Below, one piece after another: positions 8,908-17,749 of a stretch of DNA of 41,209 nucleotides. Source of the stretch: Neptunitalea chrysea. GTDB taxonomy: Bacteria > Bacteroidota > Bacteroidia > Flavobacteriales > Flavobacteriaceae. The notes under the pieces are model-generated. The model did not search any database. It had not been told where the DNA came from and was given only the letters and a program-made list of their open reading frames with translations. How positions within the stretch are numbered: position 1 is the first letter of the stretch; each line of letters opens with the position of its first letter. Made by a program: the position numbers and the translations under genes. The stretch lies in assembly GCF_027924145.1 (NCBI RefSeq), contig NZ_BRVP01000027.1:1-41209 (forward strand), in the 5' to 3' direction.

Positions 8908-9795
8908 ATGAATGTGTATAAATCAATTTCATTACTGGCTTTAACTGTTTTAAGTTCCTGTCAAATAAATGATAATAAAGAAAAAACTGAACCCATAAAT
9001 AAATACTCAATATTCAATGGGATTTATCAATCGGAAGCTGGAGTGGAATTTTCTGTAAATGCGAAAGATTCAATGTTGATTATAACTACAGACTCTGTGA
9101 ATTTATATAAGTACTCTGACAATTGGGCTGATGAACGAATTCAAAAATGTAATTTTAAATCTATTGAACTAATCGAAGCAACCATAAATAATGACAGAAA
9201 AAAAATTGCACTTCTTTTTGGTGATTCACCTATTGCAATGGACGATTATGTAGAGCAATACTTAAGCATGCACAAAGAAGTTTTACTTACGTCTCCAAAG
9301 CCTGTTGAATGGAAAATAGAAAATACATTTTATGTTGATGAAATTTCAAATCACGGTCACGAATCAAATGGTTGGAGATGGACAACATATTGCAGAATCT
9401 ATTGGGAGGATGGTAGAAATCAAATAGTGAGATATAATTGGCTACCTAAAACATATTTTATTGACGAGTGGGGCTTAGATAAACCTGTACCATTCAAAAG
9501 TCAAATGTTATTTAAACCCAGATTTCCTTTTCGTTCAAGAATTAATGTTTATGACCCTAAAACCAATACAACAAAACTATTGAGAAACATTGATAAACTA
9601 GATAGAGAAAGTGCCATTCCTGCAAGGTTTGTTTCATATAATACAGAAATAAATCAAACTGTATCTGTTCGATTTAGGGTTTTGGATAATGGTGAACATT
9701 ATATGGAAATAGGTCCAATAGATGATAACTTATTAGTAAAAGCAAATAAAAAAACTACACCTAACAATTGTAGGTGTTGCACAACTCTTAAATAA
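8908..9795 (+). CDS. Hypothetical lipoprotein, cassette-like
   Basis: This 295-residue protein has a lipoprotein signal peptide ending LSSC (C18), so it is predicted to be membrane-anchored. The mature part is mixed alpha/beta, rich in aromatic and charged residues (NGWRWTTYCRIYWEDGRNQ, then PFKSQMLFKPRFPFRSR). I recognise no domain. It is isolated and on the opposite strand from both neighbouring PULs. The last few codons (CRCCTTLK) lie in, or at the edge of, the IS-end repeat that starts at 9775, so the natural C-terminus was probably replaced. Just before that junction is ACCTAAC (9759-9765), an integron RYYYAAC-type sequence. With the dead recombinase upstream this suggests a captured gene cassette. 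Function is unknown. Confidence 0.7.
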   Translation: MNVYKSISLLALTVLSSCQINDNKEKTEPINKYSIFNGIYQSEAGVEFSVNAKDSMLIITTDSVNLYKYSDNWADERIQKCNFKSIELIEATINNDRKKIALLFGDSPIAMDDYVEQYLSMHKEVLLTSPKPVEWKIENTFYVDEISNHGHESNGWRWTTYCRIYWEDGRNQIVRYNWLPKTYFIDEWGLDKPVPFKSQMLFKPRFPFRSRINVYDPKTNTTKLLRNIDKLDRESAIPARFVSYNTEINQTVSVRFRVLDNGEHYMEIGPIDDNLLVKANKKTTPNNCRCCTTLK

Positions 9796-9855
9796 CCGTA
9801 AAAGATTAATGATACAAGTCGCTTTAGAGCGACTTTGTTGTTTTTAACGGTAGTG
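9775..9855. repeat. 81-bp IS end, copy 1
   Basis: This segment is 80/81 identical to 24093-24173 in the same orientation. It begins TGTTGCACAAC and contains a hairpin (ACAAGTCGC, loop TTTAGA, GCGACTTTGT) followed by T residues, which can serve as a terminator. It directly abuts the C-terminal remnant of an IS transposase (9862-10014, minus strand), so I read it as the non-coding end of that element, with TTGTGCAAC-type sequence at the tip. Confidence 0.75.
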
Positions 9856-9861
9856 GATTTT

Positions 9862-10014
9862 CTAGTTTTGTGGTAGGCTTACAAGCGGTGTACGAACTTT
9901 TAGGAAGGCTTTCATGGCAATTGTAAGCAGGCGTGTGTTTCCCTGATTACTATTGGCTTTTTGGGTGGTGTATTTTAGGTATTTTTTGAGGTTGTAAGCC
10001 GTAGCACCAAATAA
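9862..10014 (-). pseudogene. IS1182-like transposase C-terminal remnant
   Basis: The minus strand is open for about 50 codons and reads LFGATAYNLKKYLKYTTQ, ending PLVSLPQN and stop. The AYNLKKYLKF-type motif is the usual C-terminal helix of IS1182-family (DDE) transposases in Flavobacteria. Upstream of it the frame closes with a stop (TAG at 10015-10017) and no catalytic domain is present, so only the tail of the element survives together with the 81-bp end at 9775-9855. The family name is from motif memory. Confidence 0.65.
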
Positions 10015-10143
10015 CTACATTAAAAATCACTTTTTGTTTAACCCCGTTGAGTCGTCCTATGAGGGCACAATTGCATCTTACACTTTTAACCATAACCATA
10101 CCGGATATGATCAGTGGATATATATTGAGCTAGTAATTTTGCT

Positions 10144-10182
10144 AAAAAATCAGAAAGCTCATATATACATACAGGCTTTCCT
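10144..10182 (-). terminator. Probable terminator of the second PUL
   Basis: On the minus strand a 6-bp stem (GAAAGC / GCTTTC) with a 16-nt AT-rich loop is followed by TGATTTTTTAG, about 25 nt after the SusD stop. The stem is short, but the T tract and position fit an intrinsic terminator for the minus-strand susCD genes. Confidence 0.5.
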
Positions 10183-10205
10183 CAACACAATTAAGCTAAC
10201 CAAAA

Positions 10206-11801
10206 CTAATTGCTATATCCCGGATTTTGAACTAGGTTGCTATTAGTTTGTAAAATCGCATACGGAATGGGATATAATTCTTTGGTAGTATCTGACGCAT
10301 CATGAGAAAACCAAGATTTGGAACTAAATACACCAAAACGAATCAAATCCTGTCTTCGGTGGCCTTCCTGACAAAATTCCCATCCCAATTCGTCTAAAAA
10401 ACGACCATAGGTAATATCTGATCCGCCTTCATGAGTTTCCGCATAAGAATCTCTTCTTCCGTAATCATAGCTACTTCCTAAAGCCAATTCAGCATCTGTT
10501 ACTTGTGCATACGCTGCATTGTCAAACGCACGCATTCTTACCTGCGTTACCAAATCTCCTGCACCGGGCTGACCGGAACGTAACAAAGCTTCTGCTTTCA
10601 TCATCAGAATATCGGCATATCTAAATACCGGAAAATCATTACTAAGCCGGTTAGTAGCCCCAATTTTATATTCAAACTTACCCCATCGGTAGCCATCATC
10701 TTTATCAGATTCATCTATGGATGGTACGGCATTCGTGTAGTTAATACTCAGCAAATCCCCCGAAGAGCTGTATTGAGCACCATAGATATAATTTAATTCC
10801 AAACGATTATCAGAAGGGTCAAAACTATCAATAAACTGTGGAATGGCACATACTCCCCCCCAAGGAGCATTTGTAAAATCATAGGTAAGCTGGCTCTCCT
10901 GTGCAAGAGTCTGCATATGAAAATCAAAGGCATTCCAATCTGTTACATATTTTTCATCCATGGGCAGGGCAAAAATAAGTTCTGAAGAGTTTTCATTATC
11001 AGTAATAAAAACATTCTTCTGGGATGCCTCTAAAGCATAGTTCCCTGAGGTAATCACCTCATTGCATTGCTCAATACATTGCGCCCACATCGCGCTTCCT
11101 TTCCAAACCTCTGCATTTAAATACATCTTAGCCAAAAGTGTATGCCCTACCCATTTATTCATTCGTCCATAATAGGCTCCTGAAGGCTCTTCTGATAATA
11201 GACCTATATTGTCTGTTATTTCACTTACAATGAAATCAAAAACAGCTTCCCTTGTGGCCTGTTGCGGCAAACTGGTATCTGCATAATCGGTAACAATGGG
11301 TACATTCCCATACAAGTCCACCAAAATATAGTAATAGGAAGCTCTCAGTACTTTTAATTCTGCTACAACAGCATTTTTGATCTCATCTGTGGTAAAGGTA
11401 ATAAGGTTGGTATCTATCTGATACAAAATTCTATTGACCGTGTTAATACCGTCAAAGGTACGTGCCCAACCCTGATATACCCCGTCATCATTACTGGTCC
11501 AAGTATGCTGATGCCATCTTTTATAAATGTATCCATCAATCCATCCAATCCCTATGCGGGCAGGAATCACATCCTGATCGGCTGATAGTTCTTGGGAACG
11601 TACCACCCCATTCCACAAAAGCATCGTTTTTCGCCACGGTACATAAGCGGCATTCACCAAGGCACTAATATCGGTTTCGGAGGTAGGCTGAAACTCTTCA
11701 CTAACTACACTTCCGTAAGCATCGTCATATAAATCGGTGCATGCAGTAATACTTATTAGCACTACCATGCTTATTATCATATAAACTTTCTTTAGTTTCA
11801 T
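10206..11801 (-). CDS. SusD/RagB-type nutrient-binding lipoprotein (second PUL)
   Basis: This is a 531-residue SusD homologue with lipobox SITAC (C21). Features of the family are the helical pair FDGINTVNRILYQI and AELKVLRASYYYILVDLYGNVPIV (residues about 115-170), FPVFRYADILMMKAEALLRSG near 400, and the C-terminal FLDELGWEFCQEGHRRQDLIRFG. It should be the surface lid and binding partner of the SusC encoded 18 nt upstream. It is the last gene of its operon, followed by a probable terminator. Sequence alone does not give the ligand; the GH31 enzyme of the same locus suggests an alpha-linked glucosyl or xylosyl oligosaccharide. Confidence 0.93.
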   Translation of the reverse strand: MKLKKVYMIISMVVLISITACTDLYDDAYGSVVSEEFQPTSETDISALVNAAYVPWRKTMLLWNGVVRSQELSADQDVIPARIGIGWIDGYIYKRWHQHTWTSNDDGVYQGWARTFDGINTVNRILYQIDTNLITFTTDEIKNAVVAELKVLRASYYYILVDLYGNVPIVTDYADTSLPQQATREAVFDFIVSEITDNIGLLSEEPSGAYYGRMNKWVGHTLLAKMYLNAEVWKGSAMWAQCIEQCNEVITSGNYALEASQKNVFITDNENSSELIFALPMDEKYVTDWNAFDFHMQTLAQESQLTYDFTNAPWGGVCAIPQFIDSFDPSDNRLELNYIYGAQYSSSGDLLSINYTNAVPSIDESDKDDGYRWGKFEYKIGATNRLSNDFPVFRYADILMMKAEALLRSGQPGAGDLVTQVRMRAFDNAAYAQVTDAELALGSSYDYGRRDSYAETHEGGSDITYGRFLDELGWEFCQEGHRRQDLIRFGVFSSKSWFSHDASDTTKELYPIPYAILQTNSNLVQNPGYSN

Positions 11802-11819
11802 CTTTACTAAGTATTACAA

Positions 11820-14800
11820 TTAAAAATTAGCTTGAACTCCCAAAGTAAACGTTCTTACCGTAGGAAATTTTTGTCTGTAATCAATTCCTGGTGACAATCC
11901 TGAAGTATTCACTTCCGGATCCATTCCTTTATACCCAGTTATAATCAACGCATTATTGACAGATACGTACAGACGTAAGGAAGAAATAACACTGTCTTTT
12001 AAATCCTTAAAATTATATCCCAATACAATATTGTTGATTTTCCAGTAGTCTCCATCTTCCACATAGTAACTGTTAAACTCGGCCTGTACCTCAGTACTCA
12101 GGGTAGTTTTCCCAAATATCTTATCATTAACTGATATAAGCCTATTGTCCCGGTAACCATTTTGGGTTCCCTCAAAGTTCATACGAGATTCATTGATTAC
12201 TTGAAAATTAAATGCTCCACGCATATTCACCGTTAAATCAAAGTTCTTGTACGTAAAGGTGTTATTGAATCCTGCAAACCATTTCGGAAGTCCATTTCCT
12301 AGGTAATGTCTGTCTTCTGGTGCATGGGTAAAATCATCATAGGCCACGCGGTTGCCCTCTTTATCTAGGTACACCCATTTTCCATCATCATCCACATCCA
12401 CAACTTTAAATCCGTAGAAATTACCAATAGATTGTCCCACTTGAACACGATGTGAGGTGGTCCATTGGCCTTCATAAGAAACGGCTCCCGTATCAAAATA
12501 ATCGTACTCGGTCTGAAAAGCACTACCATTCAGACTCTTTAACTTATTCGAATTGGTCGAATAAGTAAGGGTGGTTGTCCAACTAAAATTATCCGTGGTT
12601 ACGGGCGTAGCATTAATTAAAACTTCCAATCCTTTGTTCACCATGTTTCCTCCATTAGCCATAATGGTTGGATACAAATATGGGGGGGTAGGTACGTTGT
12701 AAGAGTACAAGAGCCCCTTTACATCACGGTTATAAAAATCAATAGATCCTGAAACTTTGCCTCCCAGAGTTACAAAATCCAACCCGATATTGGTTTCCCG
12801 TTTCTCTTCCCATTTAAGATCCGGATTGGGATTCGAAGCCGGTATGATGGTTCTAATCCACTGTCCGTCCACATATACATAATCTCCATAGGTAAGTAAT
12901 GCAGTACCTAAAAAGGAAGCCGAAGGTTGTGAACCGGTAACCCCGTAGCCTACTCTCAGTTTTAAATCATCAAAAACATGTTGATGCTCCATAAAGGCTT
13001 CATTGGTTATTTTCCAACCCAAGGAAACTGCCGGAAAGGTACCCCAAGCATTATTGGTTCCCCAGAGTTGGCTGGCTCCCTCATGTCGGACACTGGCCAT
13101 TAGTAAGTATTTATCGGCATAGGCATAATTGACCCGTCCAAAGAAACTGATTAGATTGGTACGTAATTTACCGGACCCCATACCGGCAAATCCTTCCTGC
13201 AAAGCACTTCCAACTCCAATGTTGTTCCAAGTACCAAAGTAATCATCCTGAAAACCATAGTTATTCATATTGTACCACTCGCTTTCATTGGCTATATATC
13301 CATAACCTCCAAGCACCGTAAAACTGCTTTTATTCAGGGTTCTATCGTAAGTGGCAGTAAGTTCCATCTGTTTGGTGGTATTAAGATATCCTCCTATATA
13401 CGAATACCCAGAATAGCCATCACGTATATTTGAAATATGATTTAAGGTTTCGGAATAACCACTGTTTCTAGGTTCTCTGGTTAATGAAAAATTCCCGTTT
13501 AGTGTCAAATCCTCTATCGGTTTGTAATTAATGGTACTGGTATACCGCATTTCGGTAGTTTTTACATCTCCGTCTGCTTCTTCAAGTAAGGAAAGTGGAT
13601 TTACATAATCGAGTTTATTTAGGTTTTGGTACCAAGACCCGTCTTCATTACGTACCGGAGCGGTTGGATTGTACCGCAAGGATTGAAAATAGGCAAACTG
13701 ATTAAAACTACCTCCCGCTTTGGTGGATGTGTAGCTATCATCGCGCCCCATCAATCCGAATTTAAACAACAGTTTGTCGTTAAACATCCGATGATTGATT
13801 TCCAATCGTCCTCGAAAGGTTTTATTATCAGATTTTAAAAACACTCCTTCTTGGATATTGTAGTTTAAATTAGCAATGTAATTGGTTTGCGTATTACCCC
13901 CCTGAAAACTTAGGTTATGTACATGGGTTATGGGAGTTCTACTTATTTGATCTAACCAATTGGTACTACTACCTTGATCAGCATCCGTATACAAAGCCCG
14001 AAACTGATCCGCATTTAAAAAATCAAGTTGACGAGCAATTTCTGAAGTACTGACAAATCCCGAATATTGCACCCGATTGATTTTACTCCCGGTAGCTTTT
14101 TTGGTTGTTATCAGAATCACCCCATTGGTTCCCCTTACTCCATAAATCGCAGCAGCCGATCCGTCTTTTAATACATCAATACTTTCAATATCCTGAGGTG
14201 CTAACGTATTGAGACTTCCGGGTACCCCATTGATCAACACCAACGGATCCGTATACGCTCCACTTAAGGTATTGTTACCTCTTAATTTAATAGCCGTAGT
14301 GGCTGTGGGATCTCCGCTGGAATTGGTCACCATAAGACCTGCTACTTTTCCCTGAATAAGCTGTCCGGCATCGCGTGACTGTCCCTGATTAAAACTTTCC
14401 GATTTCACACTCACTACGGCACTAGTTACATCACCGGCTTTTTGTTTTCCATACCCTACTACCACAACATCATCCAGTGTTTGCAGGTCATCTTCAAGCG
14501 CAATGGTTAGCGGATCATCACTATTGATGACGATTTCCTGAGTTTTAAACCCCATATAACTGATTACCAATAAGGAACCCTGAGGTACATCCAAAGAAAA
14601 ATGACCATCCATATCTGTGGTGGTAGCAAGTTGCGTATCTTTTACATAAACGGATACTCCCGGTAATGGTATTCCGTCGGATTTAGCGGTGACGGTACCC
14701 GTAATAGTGATCTGTTGAAAATTCCTATTGATACTGGTATCCGCTGCCCATAGTGGCGGAGTCATACAAAATGCAACTCCCAATACAATAGAAACAACAC

Positions 14801-14843
14801 AATGACATAGCTTCTGTTTGATTGTTAGATATTGTTTGTCCAT
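11820..14843 (-). CDS. SusC/RagA TonB-dependent transporter (second PUL)
   Basis: This 1007-residue SusC-family transporter has a signal peptide (residues about 1-33) and a carboxypeptidase-regulatory-like domain at about 48-125 (GVSVYVKDTQLATTTDMDG). A TonB-box-like segment (LDDVVVVGYGKQKAGD) leads into the plug (DPLVLINGVPGSL, SIDVLKDGSAAAIYGVRG) and a beta-barrel ending FTLGVQANF. Unlike the first SusC in the window it lacks an STN domain, consistent with regulation by the hybrid two-component protein of this locus rather than by a sigma/anti-sigma pair. It begins 140 nt downstream of the GH31 stop and overlaps no gene. A 15-bp motif shared with the GH31 upstream region lies 32 nt before its start. 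Confidence 0.95.
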   Translation of the reverse strand: MDKQYLTIKQKLCHCVVSIVLGVAFCMTPPLWAADTSINRNFQQITITGTVTAKSDGIPLPGVSVYVKDTQLATTTDMDGHFSLDVPQGSLLVISYMGFKTQEIVINSDDPLTIALEDDLQTLDDVVVVGYGKQKAGDVTSAVVSVKSESFNQGQSRDAGQLIQGKVAGLMVTNSSGDPTATTAIKLRGNNTLSGAYTDPLVLINGVPGSLNTLAPQDIESIDVLKDGSAAAIYGVRGTNGVILITTKKATGSKINRVQYSGFVSTSEIARQLDFLNADQFRALYTDADQGSSTNWLDQISRTPITHVHNLSFQGGNTQTNYIANLNYNIQEGVFLKSDNKTFRGRLEINHRMFNDKLLFKFGLMGRDDSYTSTKAGGSFNQFAYFQSLRYNPTAPVRNEDGSWYQNLNKLDYVNPLSLLEEADGDVKTTEMRYTSTINYKPIEDLTLNGNFSLTREPRNSGYSETLNHISNIRDGYSGYSYIGGYLNTTKQMELTATYDRTLNKSSFTVLGGYGYIANESEWYNMNNYGFQDDYFGTWNNIGVGSALQEGFAGMGSGKLRTNLISFFGRVNYAYADKYLLMASVRHEGASQLWGTNNAWGTFPAVSLGWKITNEAFMEHQHVFDDLKLRVGYGVTGSQPSASFLGTALLTYGDYVYVDGQWIRTIIPASNPNPDLKWEEKRETNIGLDFVTLGGKVSGSIDFYNRDVKGLLYSYNVPTPPYLYPTIMANGGNMVNKGLEVLINATPVTTDNFSWTTTLTYSTNSNKLKSLNGSAFQTEYDYFDTGAVSYEGQWTTSHRVQVGQSIGNFYGFKVVDVDDDGKWVYLDKEGNRVAYDDFTHAPEDRHYLGNGLPKWFAGFNNTFTYKNFDLTVNMRGAFNFQVINESRMNFEGTQNGYRDNRLISVNDKIFGKTTLSTEVQAEFNSYYVEDGDYWKINNIVLGYNFKDLKDSVISSLRLYVSVNNALIITGYKGMDPEVNTSGLSPGIDYRQKFPTVRTFTLGVQANF

Positions 14844-14874
14844 AAAATTACTGTTTGATTAAAATTTAGTAATT

Positions 14875-14889
14875 ACGAAAACGTATTCG
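14875..14889. promoter_or_regulatory. Candidate regulator site upstream of susC (second PUL)
   Basis: ACGAAAACGTATTCG here matches ACTAAAACGTTATCG at 17398-17412 upstream of the GH31 gene at 12 of 15 positions. The distances to the respective start codons are similar (32 and 36 nt). It includes an imperfect palindrome (ACGAA..TTCGT). It is a candidate operator or promoter element of the PUL regulator. Confidence 0.35.
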
Positions 14890-14934
14890 TTATTTGGTAA
14901 AAAATTTTCTTCCTATGCTATTTCTTTAAGTTCT

Positions 14935-14955
14935 GCTCCGAAGCCCAATCGGAGC
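14935..14955. other. Intergenic hairpin between GH31 and susC
   Basis: A perfect 7-bp stem (GCTCCGA / TCGGAGC) with a 7-nt loop lies 29 nt past the GH31 stop on the minus strand. There is no T tract on that strand, so it may be an mRNA-stability hairpin or a weak terminator separating the two transcripts. Confidence 0.4.
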
Positions 14956-14983
14956 TTTGGGAGGTCTCTTAACAAATGAATTT

Positions 14984-17362
14984 CTATTCCATTTTAATGG
15001 TTACTTTCTTGCCTTTATAAACGATTTCTTTTTCTTTTCCATTGGGTAATCTAATGGAAAATGTTCGCTTGGTCAGCATCCCTTGGTAGTCCCCCTTTCT
15101 TTTGGAAATGGTCAGTTTACCATGCACATCATCCCATGAAAACACAATGGTACTAAAGGCCCCTTGTTCATAATTATAGGTATCAAATTCATCTTCATAC
15201 AGGGTAAATGTCCCATCCATTCCAGGATACACACACAGGGTTAAATGATCCCAGCTTTTTTCAGTGGCATATTGCACATCAGGACCTATAGGTAGAATCG
15301 TTCCTGATTTTACATATACAGGAATAATATCCAAAGGTGTTGTTCGTTCAACCGTTTGCCCTCCCTCAAATTTTTCATTGTTCCAGAAATCATACCAATA
15401 GGTTCCTTCAGGCAAATAGGTTTTTTGAGATTGCACTTTACTAAAATCAGCTACCGAATTGCTAGCATCATTCGCTTTCACATACATCGAACGGGTTACA
15501 GGATGTATCAAAAGTGATTTCCCAAACATATATTCTTCTGTGTTATCCCAAACCTTTGAATCCTCAGGAAAATCCATAAACAGCGCACGCATCATACTCG
15601 AATTATATTCGGTAATGGCATAGGCACAACTATAGATATAAGGCAACAAAGCATAACGCAGTTTGATAAATTTTTCCTGCGTATCAAAAATAGGATCTCC
15701 TTTTTTGCCGAATTGATAAATCTCACGTGGTGCATCGGTTCCATGCGAGCGCATCATCGGAGAAAACGTCCCAAACTCCAACCAACGTGTATAAAGTTCA
15801 CGATAATCCGCATTGTGTAGTGCATCTCTGTAATGGTGCAGAAAAAATCCACCAATATCACTATTCCAATACGGTATTCCGCTTAGTGAGAAGTTAAGCC
15901 CTGCCGGAATTTGATTTCTCAGGGTTTCCCAAGAAGCCTGTGTGTCTCCGGACCAAGTATTAGCTCCAAAGCGTTGTTGACCGGCAAAAGCAGAACGTGT
16001 TAGAATGAACACTCGTTTATCATCCGTGATAGCTCTTTGGTGGGTATATACACCTCCTACGGCCATCAGCGGAAAGGCATTTCTAACTTTGCGAAACGAC
16101 CCTAAATAGGTTTCATTGGTATAATCTTCCGGCTTAATTTGAAGGTGATCCGGTTCGGTTGAATCCATCCACCAACCATCGATTCCTAAGGAGAATAGTC
16201 CTTTATTTAAATACTTCCAATAGATATCCCTAGCTTTGGGATTGTAAACATCATAGACCAAAACCCCGGAAGGATAGTCGGGATTAGGAGGCCATTTTTC
16301 AGACCCCGATTCCGGCCAGGTGGTAAAGTTCAATAACATATTTTCAGCCGCCAACTCCTTGTATTGCTTTGTCATCGGACCAAAGGACGACCATACGGAT
16401 ATCATCAGATGGGCATGTAAATCATGTACTTCCTTCACCATTTGATCCGGTGAGGGAAACCCCGGGTTAAGAAACTCCATGGCATTCCATAAATAATTGT
16501 TGCCCCAGTACCGCCAATCCTGTATGATTCCATCCAATGGTACTCCCAGTTTTCGATATTGCTTCACCACATCAATCAATTCATACTGACTTTTATAACG
16601 TTCTTTACTCTGCCAAAATCCGTAGGTCCACAAAGGAAATAGAGGTGCCTTTCCAGTAAGGGTACGCATTTGGGAAATCACTCCATCGGCATTTCCTCCA
16701 TACATAACATAGTAATCTATAGCATCTCCTACATCCGATCTAAACGAAGTCTCTGCAGCATTATCCGTAAAATCTGTAGGCGCATAATTATCCCAGAACA
16801 CCCCATAGCCTTTGAAAGATTGAAAAAACGGTACTACATCATCCAAATTGCTTTGTTCCAATCGGTAGGATTGGTTACGTTGATTGAGATTGCCTCGTTG
16901 ATGTTGCCCCAATCCGTAAATAGGTTCATCGGCATCCAAATTAAAAGCTTGATAAACAGCATAGGTATCTTTTCCATTATCCTTCACCGGAGTAAACCCT
17001 ATACCGGTGTTCTTTTCTGATAGTAAAGATGCTCCTGTACTTTTATAAAAACGTACAGTCCCCTCTGTTTTATTCAACTGTACCTTGAGGGTTTTGGAAG
17101 CGATTTCAAGAGCATCGGCACCGTCTGTTACCTTTAAGGTCACAGGCTGTGGCTTTAAAATTACCGAAAGGCTTTCCCTTTCGTACTGGTTTCCTTTTGG
17201 ATACTTGATAATGCGAACAATTTCATTGGAATAAAATTTAATTTCAACGGTATTTTCCGCTAAAGTAGTGGTCAAACCTAAAGCTGTTTTTTGATACTCC
17301 TGAGCATATCCTAATAAGCAGATACACACCCCTAGTAACATGGTAATAAATGTACGTTTCAT
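14984..17362 (-). CDS. GH31 alpha-glycosidase (alpha-xylosidase/alpha-glucosidase type)
   Basis: This is a 792-residue retaining alpha-glycosidase with a signal peptide (MKRTFITMLLGVCICLLGYA), so it is periplasmic or exported. An N-terminal beta-sandwich precedes the TIM barrel, which begins near residue 240 (PLFPLWTYGFWQSKERY). The nucleophile is Asp400 in GWWMDSTEPD and the likely acid/base is Asp473 in WSGDTQASW. C-terminal beta domains of DUF5110 type follow. The WWMDxTEPD form is one I associate with alpha-xylosidase-like members, but alpha-glucosidase activity cannot be excluded. There is no PA14 insert. It is the only CAZyme beside this SusCD pair, so the locus probably handles a short, already processed oligosaccharide. 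It lies 387 nt downstream of the regulator gene and has its own upstream motif. Confidence 0.93.
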   Translation of the reverse strand: MKRTFITMLLGVCICLLGYAQEYQKTALGLTTTLAENTVEIKFYSNEIVRIIKYPKGNQYERESLSVILKPQPVTLKVTDGADALEIASKTLKVQLNKTEGTVRFYKSTGASLLSEKNTGIGFTPVKDNGKDTYAVYQAFNLDADEPIYGLGQHQRGNLNQRNQSYRLEQSNLDDVVPFFQSFKGYGVFWDNYAPTDFTDNAAETSFRSDVGDAIDYYVMYGGNADGVISQMRTLTGKAPLFPLWTYGFWQSKERYKSQYELIDVVKQYRKLGVPLDGIIQDWRYWGNNYLWNAMEFLNPGFPSPDQMVKEVHDLHAHLMISVWSSFGPMTKQYKELAAENMLLNFTTWPESGSEKWPPNPDYPSGVLVYDVYNPKARDIYWKYLNKGLFSLGIDGWWMDSTEPDHLQIKPEDYTNETYLGSFRKVRNAFPLMAVGGVYTHQRAITDDKRVFILTRSAFAGQQRFGANTWSGDTQASWETLRNQIPAGLNFSLSGIPYWNSDIGGFFLHHYRDALHNADYRELYTRWLEFGTFSPMMRSHGTDAPREIYQFGKKGDPIFDTQEKFIKLRYALLPYIYSCAYAITEYNSSMMRALFMDFPEDSKVWDNTEEYMFGKSLLIHPVTRSMYVKANDASNSVADFSKVQSQKTYLPEGTYWYDFWNNEKFEGGQTVERTTPLDIIPVYVKSGTILPIGPDVQYATEKSWDHLTLCVYPGMDGTFTLYEDEFDTYNYEQGAFSTIVFSWDDVHGKLTISKRKGDYQGMLTKRTFSIRLPNGKEKEIVYKGKKVTIKME

Positions 17363-17749
17363 TTATAAATTGGTTATTTATTTAAGATTACTGAAATACT
17401 AAAACGTTATCGAGTATTCCTCTTGGTTTTATTTCCGAGTATAAAACTATGAGATATTACATCAAATCATTTGAACAAATGTTGAAAATAACTATAACAT
17501 ATGTTGCATCCAACTAACACATTGATAACAAGACGCTTACAGACACACAGGTAATCCTTTTAATAGTCTATGGTCAGTTAAACTCTCCATTGGAATGTGC
17601 TGAATAAAGGATATGTGATCTACAGGTTAGCCTGTAAACCAATTTTTAAGTGCTCAAAATAGCACAAAGTGCCTCCTTCTATCTATGGAATGCTTCCTGA
17701 AAATTTTTAAGAGAGTGGTCTTCCTAAGAAACCATTAAAAGTGCGAATG
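17363..17749. other. Intergenic region upstream of the GH31 gene
   Basis: No gene is visible. The GH31-proximal part carries the shared motif at 17398-17412. Further upstream are two small perfect hairpins (ACAGG-TTAG-CCTGT and GTGCT-CAAAAT-AGCAC). The stretch probably holds the GH31 promoter and the 3' end of the regulator transcript. Confidence 0.5.
17398..17412. promoter_or_regulatory. Candidate regulator site upstream of GH31 gene
   Basis: ACTAAAACGTTATCG lies 36 nt before the GH31 start. It matches the susC-upstream element (14875-14889) at 12 of 15 positions with nearly the same spacing and the same orientation. It is a candidate binding site for the AraC domain of the hybrid two-component protein. 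Confidence 0.35.

Noticed and set aside
9775-9855. CRISPR-like repeat
   Set aside because: Only two copies exist, 14.3 kb apart, with no spacers and no cas genes; the attached transposase tail identifies it as an IS end.
10034-10246. 70-codon plus-strand frame
   Set aside because: It overlaps the susD 3' end and the terminator on the opposite strand, with no family features.
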